Below, piece after piece: positions 23,487 to 35,062 of a stretch of 64,000 bases of DNA. How positions within the stretch are numbered: position 1 is the first letter of the stretch; every line of letters starts with the position of its first letter. Source of the DNA: Brachypterus glaber. Lineage: Eukaryota > Arthropoda > Insecta > Coleoptera > Kateretidae. The notes beneath the pieces are model-generated. The model saw only the letters and a list, made by a program, of their open reading frames with translations, did no database searches and was not told where the DNA came from. A program made the translations under genes and the position numbers. The DNA lies in assembly GCA_958510825.1 (NCBI GenBank), contig OY294044.1, forward strand, positions 68,056,357-68,120,356, in the 5' to 3' direction.

Positions 23487-24233
23487 ATAAAGAACTTTCA
23501 CTTTCGGGTTTAGACCGTGTTAATGGATTTTCACTTTCCGACGTTTCGTCTCTTACTACTAGAGACATCTTCAGGGATTAATCTGAAACTAAGTTTCGAA
23601 TCAACTTGTGTCACTATTTATGACGAGTTGTGGTTATTCACCCGTGACGAGGTTTTTCCTATCAAAGACTTCCATATTGCAGGTAAGTGGTAACCAGTGT
23701 CCCGATTGATATTGTTAGGATGCTTGATGATTTCTATCGATTCCCGTATCTTCCTTGGCATTTTTCTGTTTTCTGTTAATATTTGTTTTGTTTCAGACAA
23801 ATTGATTTTATGACTTGTTTCATGTACATGTTCGGCTACTGCCGATAAGGAAATTTGTTTCTTTCTTATATTGCGCTCATGCTCTTGAAGTCTTGTAGAA
23901 ATTTTTCTCTTAGTTTCACCTATGTAAACCGTACCACAGGAGCAGGGTATTTTATATACGCCTTCTGAACTCAGGGGTATTTTGTCTTTTGTTGAAGTCA
24001 AACATTGACCTAATTTTTGGTTGGACCGAAATATAGGCTTAATATTTGACTTCTTCAAAAGTTTACCTATTTTATCCGTGATACCGCTTACATAGGGAAG
24101 TATAACTTGTGTCTGTCTGTCATTGTCACTATTGTCCTGTTGTTTGGGTCTGGGATTTCTGTATTTGTATATGGTCTTATTAATGTCTTTTTTGGTATAA
24201 CCGTTCATGGTCAAGGCTTTGGTTAGTTTAAGG
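23487..24233 (-). pseudogene. Penelope-like element copy, GIY-YIG endonuclease end (minus)
   Basis: The frame 24,280-23,618 gives 220 codons; its first 15 or so come from the opposite arm. The rest is the end of the RT region (TKALTMNGYTKKDIN) and a complete GIY-YIG endonuclease: GVYKIPCSCGTVYIGETKRK followed by RLQEHE and a downstream His-rich SAVAEHVHE segment. Penelope-like elements are retroelements whose RT is followed by this endonuclease. Only the 3' part is present, so it cannot be autonomous. It differs from its inverted partner at only a handful of residues (for example KQQ/QQQ, HER/HES, TSH/TGH). Confidence 0.9.
23540..23574 (-). ncRNA. Hammerhead-ribozyme-like core in Penelope terminus (minus copy)
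   Basis: On the minus strand CTGAAGA is followed by a 6-bp stem GTCTCT/AGAGAC with a 7-base loop, then GAAA and CGTC, matching the CUGANGA - stem II - GAAA order of a hammerhead core. A clear cleavage triplet and stem I partner were not found, so activity is unproven. Hammerheads are known in Penelope-like elements. Confidence 0.4.
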
Positions 24234-24251
24234 AATTCCCTAGACACAGAA

Positions 24252-25000
24252 CTCCTTAAACTAACCAAAGCCTTGACCATGAACGGTTATACCAAAAAAG
24301 ACATTAATAAGACCATATACAAATACAGAAATCCCAGACCCCAACAACAGGACAATAGTGACAATGACAGACAGACACAAGTTATACTTCCCTATGTAAG
24401 CGGTATCACGGATAAAATAGGTAAACTTTTGAAGAAGTCAAATATTAAGCCTATATTTCGGTCCAACCAAAAATTAGGTCAATGTTTGACTTCAACAAAA
24501 GACAAAATACCCCTGAGTTCAGAAGGCGTATATAAAATACCCTGCTCCTGTGGTACGGTTTACATAGGTGAAACTAAGAGAAAAATTTCTACAAGACTTC
24601 AAGAGCATGAGAGCAATATAAGAAAGAAACAAATTTCCTTATCGGCAGTAGCCGAACATGTACATGAAACAGGTCATAAAATCAATTTGTCTGAAACAAA
24701 ACAAATATTAACAGAAAACAGAAAAATGCCAAGGAAGATACGGGAATCGATAGAAATCATCAAGCATCCTAACAATATCAATCGGGACACTGGTTACCAC
24801 TTACCTGCAATATGGAAGTCTTTGATAGGAAAAACCTCGTCACGGGTGAATAACCACAACTCGTCATAAATAGTGACACAAGTTGATTCGAAACTTAGTT
24901 TCAGATTAATCCCTGAAGATGTCTCTAGTAGTAAGAGACGAAACGTCGGAAAGTGATAATCCATTAACACGGTCTAAACCCGAAAGTGAAAGTTCTTTAT
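24252..25000 (+). pseudogene. Penelope-like element copy, GIY-YIG endonuclease end (plus)
   Basis: Inverted partner of the preceding copy, with a 220-codon frame 24,207-24,869 of which the first part reads the other arm. Contains the same GIY-YIG core (GVY...VYIG at about residues 108-121) with the conserved Arg, His and Glu region after it, ending NNHNSS and a stop. About 130 bp of untranslated 3' sequence follow. It is truncated at the 5' end inside the RT. Confidence 0.9.
24913..24947 (+). ncRNA. Hammerhead-ribozyme-like core in Penelope terminus (plus copy)
   Basis: CTGAAGA (24,913-24,919), stem GTCTCT/AGAGAC (24,921-24,939) with loop AGTAGTA, GAAA (24,940-24,943), CGTC. The upstream CGTC at about 24,858 could give only a minimal stem III and does not provide a good stem I. 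Possibly a degenerate or dimer-dependent ribozyme. Confidence 0.4.
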
Positions 25001-25045
25001 ATCTTAATGGCCGTGAAAGCTTAAAATCTAAAATTCAAACTAGGT

Positions 25046-26500
25046 GTTTTGTTTGATTTTGAATTCTGTATGTTTAAAACATTATATTCTAGCAAAAATC
25101 TGTATAAAACATTTTTTATAGGGCTTAAAAAGAACTTTTATTTGGAATATATTTTTTTGAAATCGGGTTATAAATATGTGAGATATACTAAAAAAACCTT
25201 TTACTGCTTTAACGCCAATATCTCGAAAACAATGCGTTTTAGGAAAACGTTGTTTATAACATTTATTGACCAATTTAAAATTATCTTTTATATAAGTGCT
25301 AAATTAACCAAATACAATAATAATTGCTTTAAATATAAACAAAAAACGCTAAAAATAGGAGTTTTACCCTATTTTTACCTATTTTCACCCCCAAGATAAG
25401 AAACAATATGCAAAAAACCGCAAGTCGATATCTCATGTAGAAATGGAGTTAGAGAGTTTACACCCAGACAGACAGACAGACGACAGACAGACAGACAGAC
25501 AGACGGACGCAATTTTTTTTTACTGATTTCGACTCAGAATGGTCTAAAACGTCGAGAAATGTGAAAAAAACGTGGTCAAAGATTTTGACTTTTTCGGCGA
25601 AGATTTCAATACATCGGGACTCTTAGTAGCACTAAGTGCCGATGTAAAAAACAGATGAATATATGTGTAACAGTTTTTAATCTAGGCCAATTTAAATTCA
25701 GCTATGCGACGACGATTTTTTTTAAGTTTTTTATTTTTTACCAGAGATTTGGTTGCTGTATTATCTTTATTAATCAAGATAATACATCGATTCAGTTAAG
25801 ATATAGGCACTGTTAGAAATCCTGAACTTTTAGTTAGCTTCTGGCGCAAAAACTTCACGGAAAAAAAAAATTATAGCTAGGAGCGCTATAACACACATGC
25901 CAAGCAAATTATAATCGCTTATTATATAAATACAAGGCTTTCTCTTACTATTATGGCAGTCAGTGTAAAAATTTATATGAAATACTTTAATTGTTTAGTG
26001 AATAATAAAATATAACAAATAGTATGGCATTTATAGCTTAAATAGATTTAATTATTGTCCGTGCTAATAATTTTTATAATATAATAAAATTTCTGTAAAT
26101 TTATAATAGTGCCTGTAATAAATATAATCGTGTCTGTAATATATATAATCGTTTCCAATTTATTTTTAACATTATTAGTTATTGTGTCCCTTATAATCTA
26201 TAGCTTAAATCACTATAATTTGCCACTGTTACCAAATATCTTATAATGTATAGCGCAGAGCCCACTAATTTCTTTCCGTGTTGTTCTCCATATTTTCCCC
26301 GTTTTGTAAAAAATTAAAAAAAAACTGTAATGCTCATTAGACATTTTTAAAATTTTTTACATCTGATGAATGACAATGCATTTTAAAAAAAAAAATATTT
26401 TTTCAACAAAAATTATTAAAAAGTGACCAAATCCCAACCATAACTTCAAAACAGCTCAAAAATGATTTAATCACATACGATATGATTTAATGCTATAAAG
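25046..26500. other. Repeat-derived region, no gene
   Basis: AT-rich, with a CAGA microsatellite at 25,464-25,505 followed by GGACGC, in the style of dispersed insect repeats. The plus ORF at 25,049-25,399 (116 codons) is low-complexity and unrecognised. Confidence 0.5.
25464..25505. repeat. (CAGA)n microsatellite
   Basis: About ten CAGA units interrupted once by CGA. Confidence 0.9.
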
Positions 26501-26640
26501 GCCTATCTAGAAGCTTGCATAAGAACATAAAACATAAGAATGCTGTTCCGTGATTGGCTTACAAGATACATCGCCCATCAAGCCAATCACGGCATCGCAT
26601 TGTTATATTTTATGTTCTTATGCGAGCTTGTAAATAGGCA
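26501..26640. mobile_element. Hairpin MITE (GCCTAT ends)
   Basis: Arms GCCTATCTAGAAGCTTGCAT...CCGTGATTGGCTT and AAGCCAATCACGG...ATGCGAGCTTGTAAATAGGC pair along about 60 bp each with a 20-base loop. Half of the same sequence occurs at about 31,565-31,640. No ORF. Confidence 0.75.
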
Positions 26641-26738
26641 CTAAAGTGACATGTTTTTTTATGCGTTTTCGACAACCAGTTTTTTTATTTTAATTTGATA
26701 AGATAATATTACTTTATTATTTTCAATATACTGCTCTA

Positions 26739-26865
26739 CTACGCTAGAAAGCAGTAACTTCATTTGTCGCATAGCAGCGTTTTCAAAATATTACATCACA
26801 GTTGACGTGAAAACGTCGCTAGGCGACAAATGTTAGTACTTTGAAAGCACTGCTTTCTAGCTTAG
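26739..26865. mobile_element. Hairpin MITE (CTACGCTAG ends)
   Basis: Imperfect inverted arms CTACGCTAGAAAGCAG ... TTTGTCGC-TAGC and GCTAGGCGACAAA ... CTGCTTTCTAGCTTAG, of about 55 bp each. No coding capacity. Confidence 0.65.
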
Positions 26866-26989
26866 TATAAGCCTTGCAAGTGTTTTGGTGAAAAATAGTG
26901 TTTTCAAACAAATAACTAACCATTTAATCAGTATATTAACTCAAAGGTATATTGTATCCTCCATTTTTTAACAAAAAAATATAATATAT

Positions 26990-27456
26990 TTGTAATCAGT
27001 GACTTTAAAAACCGTTTTCATACAGTATTTTGAAATTTTAACATTTACGACCGCCATATTGGATCCGCTATTTTGTTTACAAAAAGATAAATAATCGTTT
27101 TGAAATCAACGACCTCAAAAGTCCCATATTCATAATTTTAAATAAAAATTTGCAAACTTTTTATATTTATGTCCGCCTTATTGGATCAGCCACTTTCTTA
27201 AAAAAAATAATATTATTTTTATAATCAGCGACCTCGAAAATCCCATATTCATAATTTTAAACAATTTTTTTTAACTTTTTAAATTTATGTCCGCCATATT
27301 GAATCCACTATTTTCTTAAAATAAAATAATATCATTTTTTTAATCAGCGACCTCAAAAATCCCATATTTATAATTTTAAACTTTTTTTTTTACTTTTGAC
27401 ATTTATGTCCGCCATATTGCATCCGCCATTTTCTTAAAAAAAATAATATTATTCTC
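26990..27456. repeat. Four-copy tandem repeat, unit about 115-125 bp
   Basis: Each unit holds AATCAGCGACCTC, TCCCATATTCATAATTTTAA and GTCCGCCATATTGGATCCGC-CATTTTC-like sequence. A related pair of units occurs at about 59,095-59,290. The CCATATTGG and GCCATNTT cores resemble CArG and YY1 sites, which may be accidental. Confidence 0.85.
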
Positions 27457-28373
27457 GTAAGGGAACGTTCAAATATTACGTAACGCATATTTTGATTTTT
27501 TTTTCATATTGTTGGACCTAGAATCGCCCCTTAAAATTTTGTAACTTATTTCTGAATCACCCTGTATTGTTGGCTACAGTATTTTTAAAGTTCATAATCT
27601 CGAAAATTTGCAGTGTTAAACAAACATTTTAAATTCACTTGGGGGGCAAAGGGAGGCAAACTTAAGTGGAAAAGGGTTGTGTGATACGTTTAGGGTTATT
27701 TCCCATTGGAAAATTGCCTATAGGCAATTAAAGCCATTGTCCCTCATTTCTTTTATACATGTCACATGTCCCTGCGGATGGCTGCAAAATTATACTTTGC
27801 ATGCGAGCATGATTCCATGTAGGGATTGCAGAAATACCGGGTTTTAAAATACCGGTATTCGGCATTATCTACCGATGTTGAGTAACGGTATTAAAACCGG
27901 TATTGAAAAAAAATTAAATAACACCAACTAAGCGTTAATTTTTATTAACTTTTAATAAAAACGAATAATGTTATTAACCAATCGGAGTCTCTTATAAGAC
28001 TTATAAGTTCACAGAACGTTTGGAACAGTAATAGAATCATATTTTTTTTTCATAATCATAAATTATGAAACAAATGAATATACCTAAATTTTAATAATTG
28101 TTATTTATTAACCATTAAAATGTATTTAGAAATAAACTTATTAATTTTTACAAATTTATCTTAAGACCCGTTTTTTAATAATTTTGCCAAACAAAAAAAT
28201 TTTTTATGTGCTAGCTAATAATTGTACAAAATAAAATATTCTTATATATTTTAATGAACAATAACCAAAACTTTTAATTTTATTAAAATAGAAGGTCCTA
28301 GATGACATTTTTGATGCAGAATATTGTAATTTATAATATTTATACATACATTTATTCTAGAGTAACAAAAGAA
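27457..28373. other. No gene recognised; solo foldback end
   Basis: At 27,497-27,566 there is a lone right end of the ACAGGGTG family (CCTAGAATCGCCCCTTAAAA, then AATCACCCTGTA). The rest is AT-rich up to the assembly gap. Confidence 0.55.
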
Positions 28374-28573
28374 NNNNNNNNNNNNNNNNNNNNNNNNNNN
28401 NNNNNNNNNNNNNNNNNNNNNNNNNNNNNNNNNNNNNNNNNNNNNNNNNNNNNNNNNNNNNNNNNNNNNNNNNNNNNNNNNNNNNNNNNNNNNNNNNNNN
28501 NNNNNNNNNNNNNNNNNNNNNNNNNNNNNNNNNNNNNNNNNNNNNNNNNNNNNNNNNNNNNNNNNNNNNNNNN
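28374..28573. other. Assembly gap (200 N)
   Basis: Exactly 200 unknown bases, a round number that suggests a placeholder or estimated gap. ORFs drawn across it are artefacts. Confidence 1.
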
Positions 28574-28591
28574 CCTAGTCATAATACCCTT

Positions 28592-28750
28592 CCCTATCAA
28601 AAATAACATTTTAACCACACAGAATCTCATAAAACCGGTTTCACTAACCGAGTTAAACCAGGTAAAATTTGGAATTTCAGTCGGTTTTAGTCGATTAGTT
28701 TAACCGGTTTAATGAGATTCTATGTGGTTAAAATTTCATTTTTGATAGGG
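28592..28750. mobile_element. Hairpin MITE beside the gap
   Basis: CCCTATCAAAAATAACATTT and TTAACCACACAGAATCTCAT, followed by AAACCGGTTT, recur inverted as AAACCGGTTTAATGAGATTC, TATGTGGTTAAAATTTCATT and TTTTTGATAGGG. About 159 bp, no ORF. Confidence 0.75.
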
Positions 28751-30260
28751 TTTACATAATAATAATAATAATCTTTTATTAACAATTCAAGTAGGAAATT
28801 AGTTAAATATGTTCCCAAAAAGCACCGATCTAAGAATATTCTCTAATTATTCTTTTGGGAATATTCTTAGAATAAACTTTTAGATATGTTATGATTATGC
28901 TTTAAACTTGCACTTAAAATTAATAATCTATGCATATGCATATTCTAAAAATGTTCTAATAGAAGATTTATTTGAATTTGCCGCTGTTCTGCAATACATT
29001 TTTGACATGTGGGAGTTGTAATTCTACAGTAGCCGATAAAAAAATTATACATTTAGTTGTTTTTGGTGAGTCCAATCGTGTATTATTTGATTATAATTAT
29101 AGACCTAAGTCTAGTGTTTGTATGCTATATAAGATTGTATTGTAAGTATAGAAAGGTATGTACCTGCTATAGGCACCTATATACAAACAAATTAATACAT
29201 GAAAATGTTAATATTCCTGAATTTTAAAAGTTTGTCTATTATATAATAGTTTAAGACATTGTTTTGTACCACACAATGTCATTATTACACGTGTCACTAT
29301 TCTGGATATTGCCTACTTTAGATTTGACAGATCATAAATTAGGTTAGATAGTTTTGCAAGTTATAAGAAGATGCTGGGCATATTGTGCAAGATTTTTTTT
29401 TTAGAATGATCGTAGAGGCTTTCGCATGATTAAAACGGTATCCATTGATTGTCTTAAAACCTTCTAACAACTTTCTACGTAAAACATCGCATATTCTTAG
29501 AATCATACTTACAACATTCCCAATATTTATTTTAAGAATATTCTTAGAACTGTTTTGTGCTATATAGCACAAATATATGAAACCGAATATCAAGTATTTT
29601 TATACTGGTACATTATGTACCAGTGGTACAGTCAAGGGACAGTGTAACATGAACGTTCAGCTTAGAATGTGCCTGAACATTGCTCCACCCTGCCCCATTT
29701 TAGAAAATTGTTTATCATTATTATTGAAATTTAGTGCCTTCGCCATTAAATGTTGATTTAAAATATATTTTTAAGATGGGATAGGGTGGACTTATATTAG
29801 TGCTCAGGTTCATGAGATATTAATAATATTATTAATAATAATAATAATAATATCACAAATACTTTGTATAGAATTTTTTCTCTGTGTGGAGTAGAAATTA
29901 AGACAAAATTAAACTCATGGTGGCCTCTTCAACAAAAGTTAACTTATCCTCTAGGACAGGACGCGTGTTCCCTGATTTAATTTCCTATTGTTTATCAAAA
30001 AGAAGAAACCAATATCTACACCGTTAAATACGCCCGCATATATTTTCTATTGAAAAATAACCTATTTAAAAATATACGAAAATATATCATATCAATTATA
30101 TAAAATGCTTCGCATTGTATACTCTGTAGAGTATAATCTACGCACAGTTATTTGTTGTTTGTTTGTAAACTTGTATAATACCATCCCAAGCAGCAAAATT
30201 GGTAAAAGAGTACACGAATCGTTCTCTTTTTTAACTTTCAAGAATAATTATTCTTGATTA
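28751..30260. other. No gene recognised
   Basis: AT-rich. Holds (AAT)n microsatellites at about 28,756-28,772 and 29,822-29,852. The ORF at 29,339-29,593 is unrecognised. Confidence 0.5.
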
Positions 30261-30270
30261 TAATCATAAG

Positions 30271-31540
30271 TATACATCGGATTTTAGGGAGTCTTGACGT
30301 CAAAACGCATAGCTGGGTACAATAACTTAACAAATTCATATTAATTTTATAAAAATGTTTAATATGTTGCCAAACTACTACATTGCCAAAGAAAATTATA
30401 TAAATATTATGAAAACCCTATAACGTTTTATTTAAATAAAAGAAAATTAAAAAAAATAACAATTCTGAAAATTACGATTTAGTTGGGCTCTTTAATAATC
30501 CAAATTTAATTTTATAGTATTGTGGCATGGTGGCTGGGTATTACTTTTACCAAGTAAAAAAAATTCTGCCTGGCCAATCGTTTTTTATTCGCAATAAAAG
30601 GTCACGTGACTTTTATAACTTGTGATTAAAATTAATTTAATATTTTTTTACTTACTTTAAATATTAAATTGTCCTTGCTCCTCATCTTCTTTATGGGTTT
30701 TTGTGTTCACATGTCTTAAAATATTAGTTTTTTAACTAATAAAATGAACGGTGACAAATGAATATTGGATTAGGCCCAAACGAAAAGGTTAGACCAAAAA
30801 AAAGAAATTAATTCGCATTGCTAAGTCAAACGAAATGACTCAATTTCCTTGCAATAAAAACCATGTTTCCGCATGCGCGTGATTCTAACCAATCAAATAA
30901 CGTACATGTTACATGCTTGATCTTACATCTCACCTATTTCATCGCACGCATACGGTAACAAGTTTAGAGCTTTTAGATCTCTGCAGAGTACATGTTTATA
31001 ACGATTTCAAATAGATTTCACCTTCCAGTCACCTCTTCACAAATTGAATAAAACATAAAAAGATTTCGTCGGTAGTTTGATTTTTCTACAAACACTATAA
31101 GTTTTAGTTGTGTATTTTAGTATTTTATTTATAATATGAAAAAAAAAATATTTGAGTAAAAATAATAATTTTGAAGAAATTTTTAAAAACATTTTTCACA
31201 AGTTATAAACGTCACGTGAGCTGTTATTGCGAATAGAAAAGGATTGGCCAGGCAGATTTTTTTTTAACTTGATAAAAGTAATACCCAGCCACCATGTTAC
31301 AATACTATCAAATAAAATTTGGATTATTTATAAGTCCAACTAATTCATAATTTTCGGATCCGTTGTTTTTTTTTAATTTTCTTTAACTTAAATAAAAACG
31401 CTAGGGGATTTTCATAATATATATATACTTTTATTTGTAAATGTAGTAGTTTGATAGGCTATAAAACATTTTTATAAAATTATTATTCTGTTGTACCCAG
31501 CTATGGATTTTGACGTCACGACTCGATAAAATCCGATCTC
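30271..31540. mobile_element. Mutator-like foldback element with 10-bp TSD
   Basis: The perfect 10-mer TAATCATAAG borders the element at 30,261-30,270 and 31,541-31,550. Inside, two arms of about 330-340 bp are inverted copies: ATCGGATTTTA...GAGTC, TGACGTCAAAA, CATAGCTGGGTACAA, GTAATACCCAGCCACCATG, CTGGCCAATC, GTCACGTGA. The central 530 bp or so has no transposase. Long TIRs with a 9-11-bp duplication are typical of Mutator-like elements; that assignment is inferred. Confidence 0.8.
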
Positions 31541-31564
31541 TAATCATAAGACATAGCTTAGTGC

Positions 31565-31640
31565 ATATCCACAGGCTCGCATAACAAGCATAGTACATAA
31601 GAATGCGATACCATGATTGGCTTGCAAGATATAATGACGG
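31565..31640. repeat. Half copy of the 26.5 kb hairpin MITE
   Basis: CATAAGAATGCGATACCATGATTGGCTTGCAAGATA matches one arm of the element at 26,501-26,640. The other arm is missing. Confidence 0.6.
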
Positions 31641-33899
31641 CACACGGCACCTGCGCTAGAATATATAATACGGTATATAGTTATAGTTTCGAATTTCCAA
31701 AAATCGCCAAAAACGTCCTAGACAAAAAATTCTTGTGTTTCATGAAAAAATGAGAAACTGAAAATGCCCGTCCGTCCGTCTGATGTCACGTTTTCATGTA
31801 CACGATATCTCGAGAACGAATAATCCTATCAACCCGATATTTTCAGAAAAATCAAGTTCTATGTTCTTTGTTTTTGAACATAATCCCCCCGAAAACAAAA
31901 AAGTTATGGTGGGTTAAACTACTAAAAAAAAATCGAATAAATCTGAAAGAAAATTCCGATTAACTTTTTTATAAAAAAAATACTTTTATTATATAAGGAT
32001 CAATTCTACCAATTTTGAAAGTAATCCCCCAAAAACAAAAGTTAAACTTTTTAAAAAATGAAATCTGTCATTTTTTTATATTTTTTTTCGAAAAAGAAAA
32101 AAAAAATGTTTTTTTTTTAATTTTTTTTTAATTATTTTTTTTTTTCGTTTTTTGCATAAAAAAAAAATAGTTCATTGTATTTGTGAAATTGAAATATACC
32201 ATTTACTAGTACTAGTACTAGTATAATGTGAATAGTAAGTATATAATGGAATGCGTAGCATTACATATCTTTACGGCTTGTTTATTGTTATTAAAGATTG
32301 TTTTTTAAAAAATAATGTAATAAAATATTTAAAAAAGTTATTTTTTCTGCGGCTATAAAGTGAGTTACCATGCATTTATCCTTTAAGGGAATTAAAGTGT
32401 GTAAAAACTATTACTTTCCCCTAGGAAAGTCTTGCGTTAGTTAAAAAAAATCGAAAAAAAATGTATTGCTTTTTTTACGTTTCTCGATGTTTTATATTAA
32501 AAAATTATGATTTCCGTAAAAAAATATTCTGTCTGTCGGTCGGTCGGTTGGTCGGTTTGTTCGTTGTGTCTGGGAACTTGTGATCACAATAACTCAAGAA
32601 TACTTCGAGCAAAAGACTTAAAATTTGGACCATTGATTGATTATCCAAATTCTAGGCTGAGATTGTTTTTATTAAAAATCGAGGTGGGGGTAAAACGCGG
32701 TAATAACAATTTTAAAAAAATTTAATTTATTTTTCGTTTAACAAAAAAGAACTAGAAAATGTTTTCGTAAACATGAATTTTTGTGATTTTTTTAATTTTT
32801 TTTTTCATTTTATTAGTTTTTGATTTTAATAAACCTAGGCATAAAAGGGAAAGTATTATTTTGTTGGTAGCAGTTTTTTTCTGTTCTTTAAGAAGGAAAC
32901 TATTTTCGAAAAAAAAGTGTTTTTTGAAACATATTTGTTTAAACATATTTTACGCTTTTCTAAAAAAAAACAAGATAAATATTTAAAAATATTCATTCAT
33001 TATAATCAGTAGTCGGCGTAAAGTCAGTTATGACTTATTAACGTTGAAAATAAACACAGAAACATATGCTTACGGAATAATTTTGCCGAATTATGAGAAA
33101 ATTTTTTATAAGGGTCACTAAATCGAAACATTTGACTACTAATTTGTTACATACAACAATATTGACTATACATATTAACTATACATATGTATATATATAT
33201 ATCGGTGTTTTTCAAAGAAAAAACCGACATTCGATTTTTATATTTTAAGAATACGAAAGTTTAAATGGAATCATTAAAAAAAATCAAGATAAAAATAAAT
33301 AAAAATGTAAATATTTAAAACCTCGCGTCAACGCTAGAGTCGACGCGGGGCCAATGCGAGTACTGGAAATTCGCCGAGTACTGATTATAATGTTCTAGTT
33401 ACGAAGAGATAAAATGTAGAAGAATAGATTTCTTCAACCGTACAGACAAGGTAGAGCGTAAATGAAGGCACCTGGCCAAAAGGAATTCAACGTGCATATG
33501 TTGCCGATAAGAGCAGATGTTTGACGGCGCTTTTAGCCTAAAACTACCCATCCGGTCAAGAAAAATCGGCTTTTGAATTTGAAAATTATATAAAGACGCG
33601 GTTTTTTCACTTTCTATGATTGAGGAATTTAGTCTATTGCTTTTCTTTTCATAACTCAACCAGGTATCAATCAATTTAAACCTAAGGTTAACATTTTGTT
33701 GTATGATAAATGCATAGTTTACTTTTCCCTAGAAAAGTTTTGCATTAGTAAAAAAAATAATTTGTGACAACAATAACTCGAGAACGCTTTGAGCTAAAGA
33801 CATAAAATCTGGACCATATTTTCCTTTTTGAAATGTCTAGGCTGGGATTATTTTTGGTAAAAATTATGGTGGAGTAAGCTTACCCTTATAAGGCTTACA
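31641..33899. other. Repeat-derived AT-rich region, no gene
   Basis: Two diverged blocks (about 32,519-32,700 and 33,765-33,880) share ACAATAACTCRAGAAYRCTTYGAGC and AATTTGGACCAT-like sequence and start near GTCGGTCGGT-type runs, so they belong to one dispersed family. A GC-rich hairpin CCTCGCGTC...GACGCGGGG lies at 33,321-33,351. Short ORFs here are not recognisable as genes. Confidence 0.5.
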
Positions 33900-33972
33900 A
33901 GTTCAAAGTCCAAATTCCATAGTCCAAAGTTCAAAGTCTAAAGTATAAAGTCCAAAGTTCAAAGTCCACAGT
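33900..33972. repeat. Heptamer satellite block 1 (AAAGTCC/AAAGTTC)
   Basis: Tandem 7-bp units CAAAGTC, CAAAGTT and close variants (ACAGTCC, TAAAGTC). The same sequence recurs between 21-bp blocks up to 36.24 kb. Confidence 0.95.
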
Positions 33973-34957
33973 CCTGATGACGTCATCGCCAGACTTGATG
34001 ACTTTATCGCCACAGTTGATGACGTCATCGCAAGACCTGATGACGTCATCGCCACACTTGATGACGTCATCGCCACAGTTGATGACGTCATCGCCACAGT
34101 TGATAACGTCATCGCCACAGTTGATGACGTCATCGCCAGACCTGATGACGTCATCGCCAGAGTTGATGACGTCATCGCCAGACTTTATGACGTCATCGCC
34201 AGACCTGATGACGTCATCGCCAGACCTTATGACGTCATTGCCAGACCTGATGACCTCATCGCCAGACCTGATGACGTCATCGCCAGAGTTGATGACATCA
34301 TCGCCAGAGTTGATGACGTCATCGCCAGACCTGATGACGTTATCGCCAGACCTGATGACGTCATCGCCAGACCTTATGACGTCATTGCCAGACCTGATGA
34401 CCTCATCGCCAGACCTGATGACGTCATCGCCAGACCTGATGACGTCATCGCCAGAGTTGATGACGTCATCGCCAGAGTTGATGACGTCATCGCCAGAGTT
34501 GATGACGTCATCGCCAGAGTTGATGACGTCATCGCCAGAGTTGATGACGTCATCGCCAGAGTTGATGACGTCATCGCCAGAGTTGATGACGTCATCGCCA
34601 GAGTTGATGACGTCATCGCCAGAGTTGATGACGTCATCGCCAGAGTTGATGACGTCATCGCCAGACCTGATGACGTCATCGCCAGACTTGATGACGTCAT
34701 CGCCAGACCTTATGACGTCATCGCCAGACCTTATGACGTCATCGCCAGACTTTATGCCGTCATCGCCAGACCTGATGACGTCATCGCCAGACCTTATGAC
34801 GTCATCGCCAGACTTTATAACGTCATCGCCAGACCTGATGACTTCATCGCCAGACCTTATGACGTCATTGCCAGACCTGATGACGTCATCGCCAGACTTG
34901 ATGACGTCATCACCAGACTTGATGACGTCATCGCCAGATCTGATGACGTCATCGCCC
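33973..34957. repeat. 21-bp CRE satellite, block A
   Basis: About 47 copies of a 21-bp unit GATGACGTCATCGCCAGANYT. Nearly every unit contains the 12-bp palindrome GATGACGTCATC, whose centre TGACGTCA is the ATF/CREB consensus site. Because 21 is a multiple of three, long ORFs appear on both strands; they are not genes. Confidence 0.98.
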
Positions 34958-34980
34958 GAAGTCCAAAGTTCAAAGTCCAG
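34958..34980. repeat. Heptamer block 2
   Basis: Short AAAGTTC/AAAGTCC run between 21-bp blocks, joined through CGCCCGAAGTCC. Confidence 0.9.
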
Positions 34981-35062
34981 ACCTGATGACGTCATCGCCA
35001 GACTTGATGACGTCATCTCCAGACCTGATGACGTCATCGCCAGACTTGATGACGTCATCGCC
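34981..35062. repeat. 21-bp CRE satellite, block B
   Basis: Four units of the GATGACGTCATCGCCAGACTT type, again ending CGCCCGAAGTCC. Confidence 0.95.

Larger units (their letters stand above)
23475..25045. mobile_element. Head-to-head pair of Penelope-like fragments with 12-bp TSD
   Basis: Two copies of about 750 bp face each other around a centre near 24,234-24,251. The whole unit is bounded by the 12-mer TTCAAACTAGGT at 23,475-23,486 and 25,034-25,045. On the right, about 33 bp (25,001-25,033) lie between the end of the palindrome and the duplication, like the short extension often found beside Penelope insertions. The shared duplication implies the pair was inserted as one unit. Confidence 0.85.

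Noticed and set aside
25049..25399. 116-codon ORF next to the Penelope pair
   Set aside because: Low-complexity Phe/Lys/Tyr-rich with an overlapping ORF on the other strand; no domain.
28302..28703. ORFs of 133 and 92 codons across the N gap
   Set aside because: Most codons are unknown bases; the gap has no sequence to support a frame.
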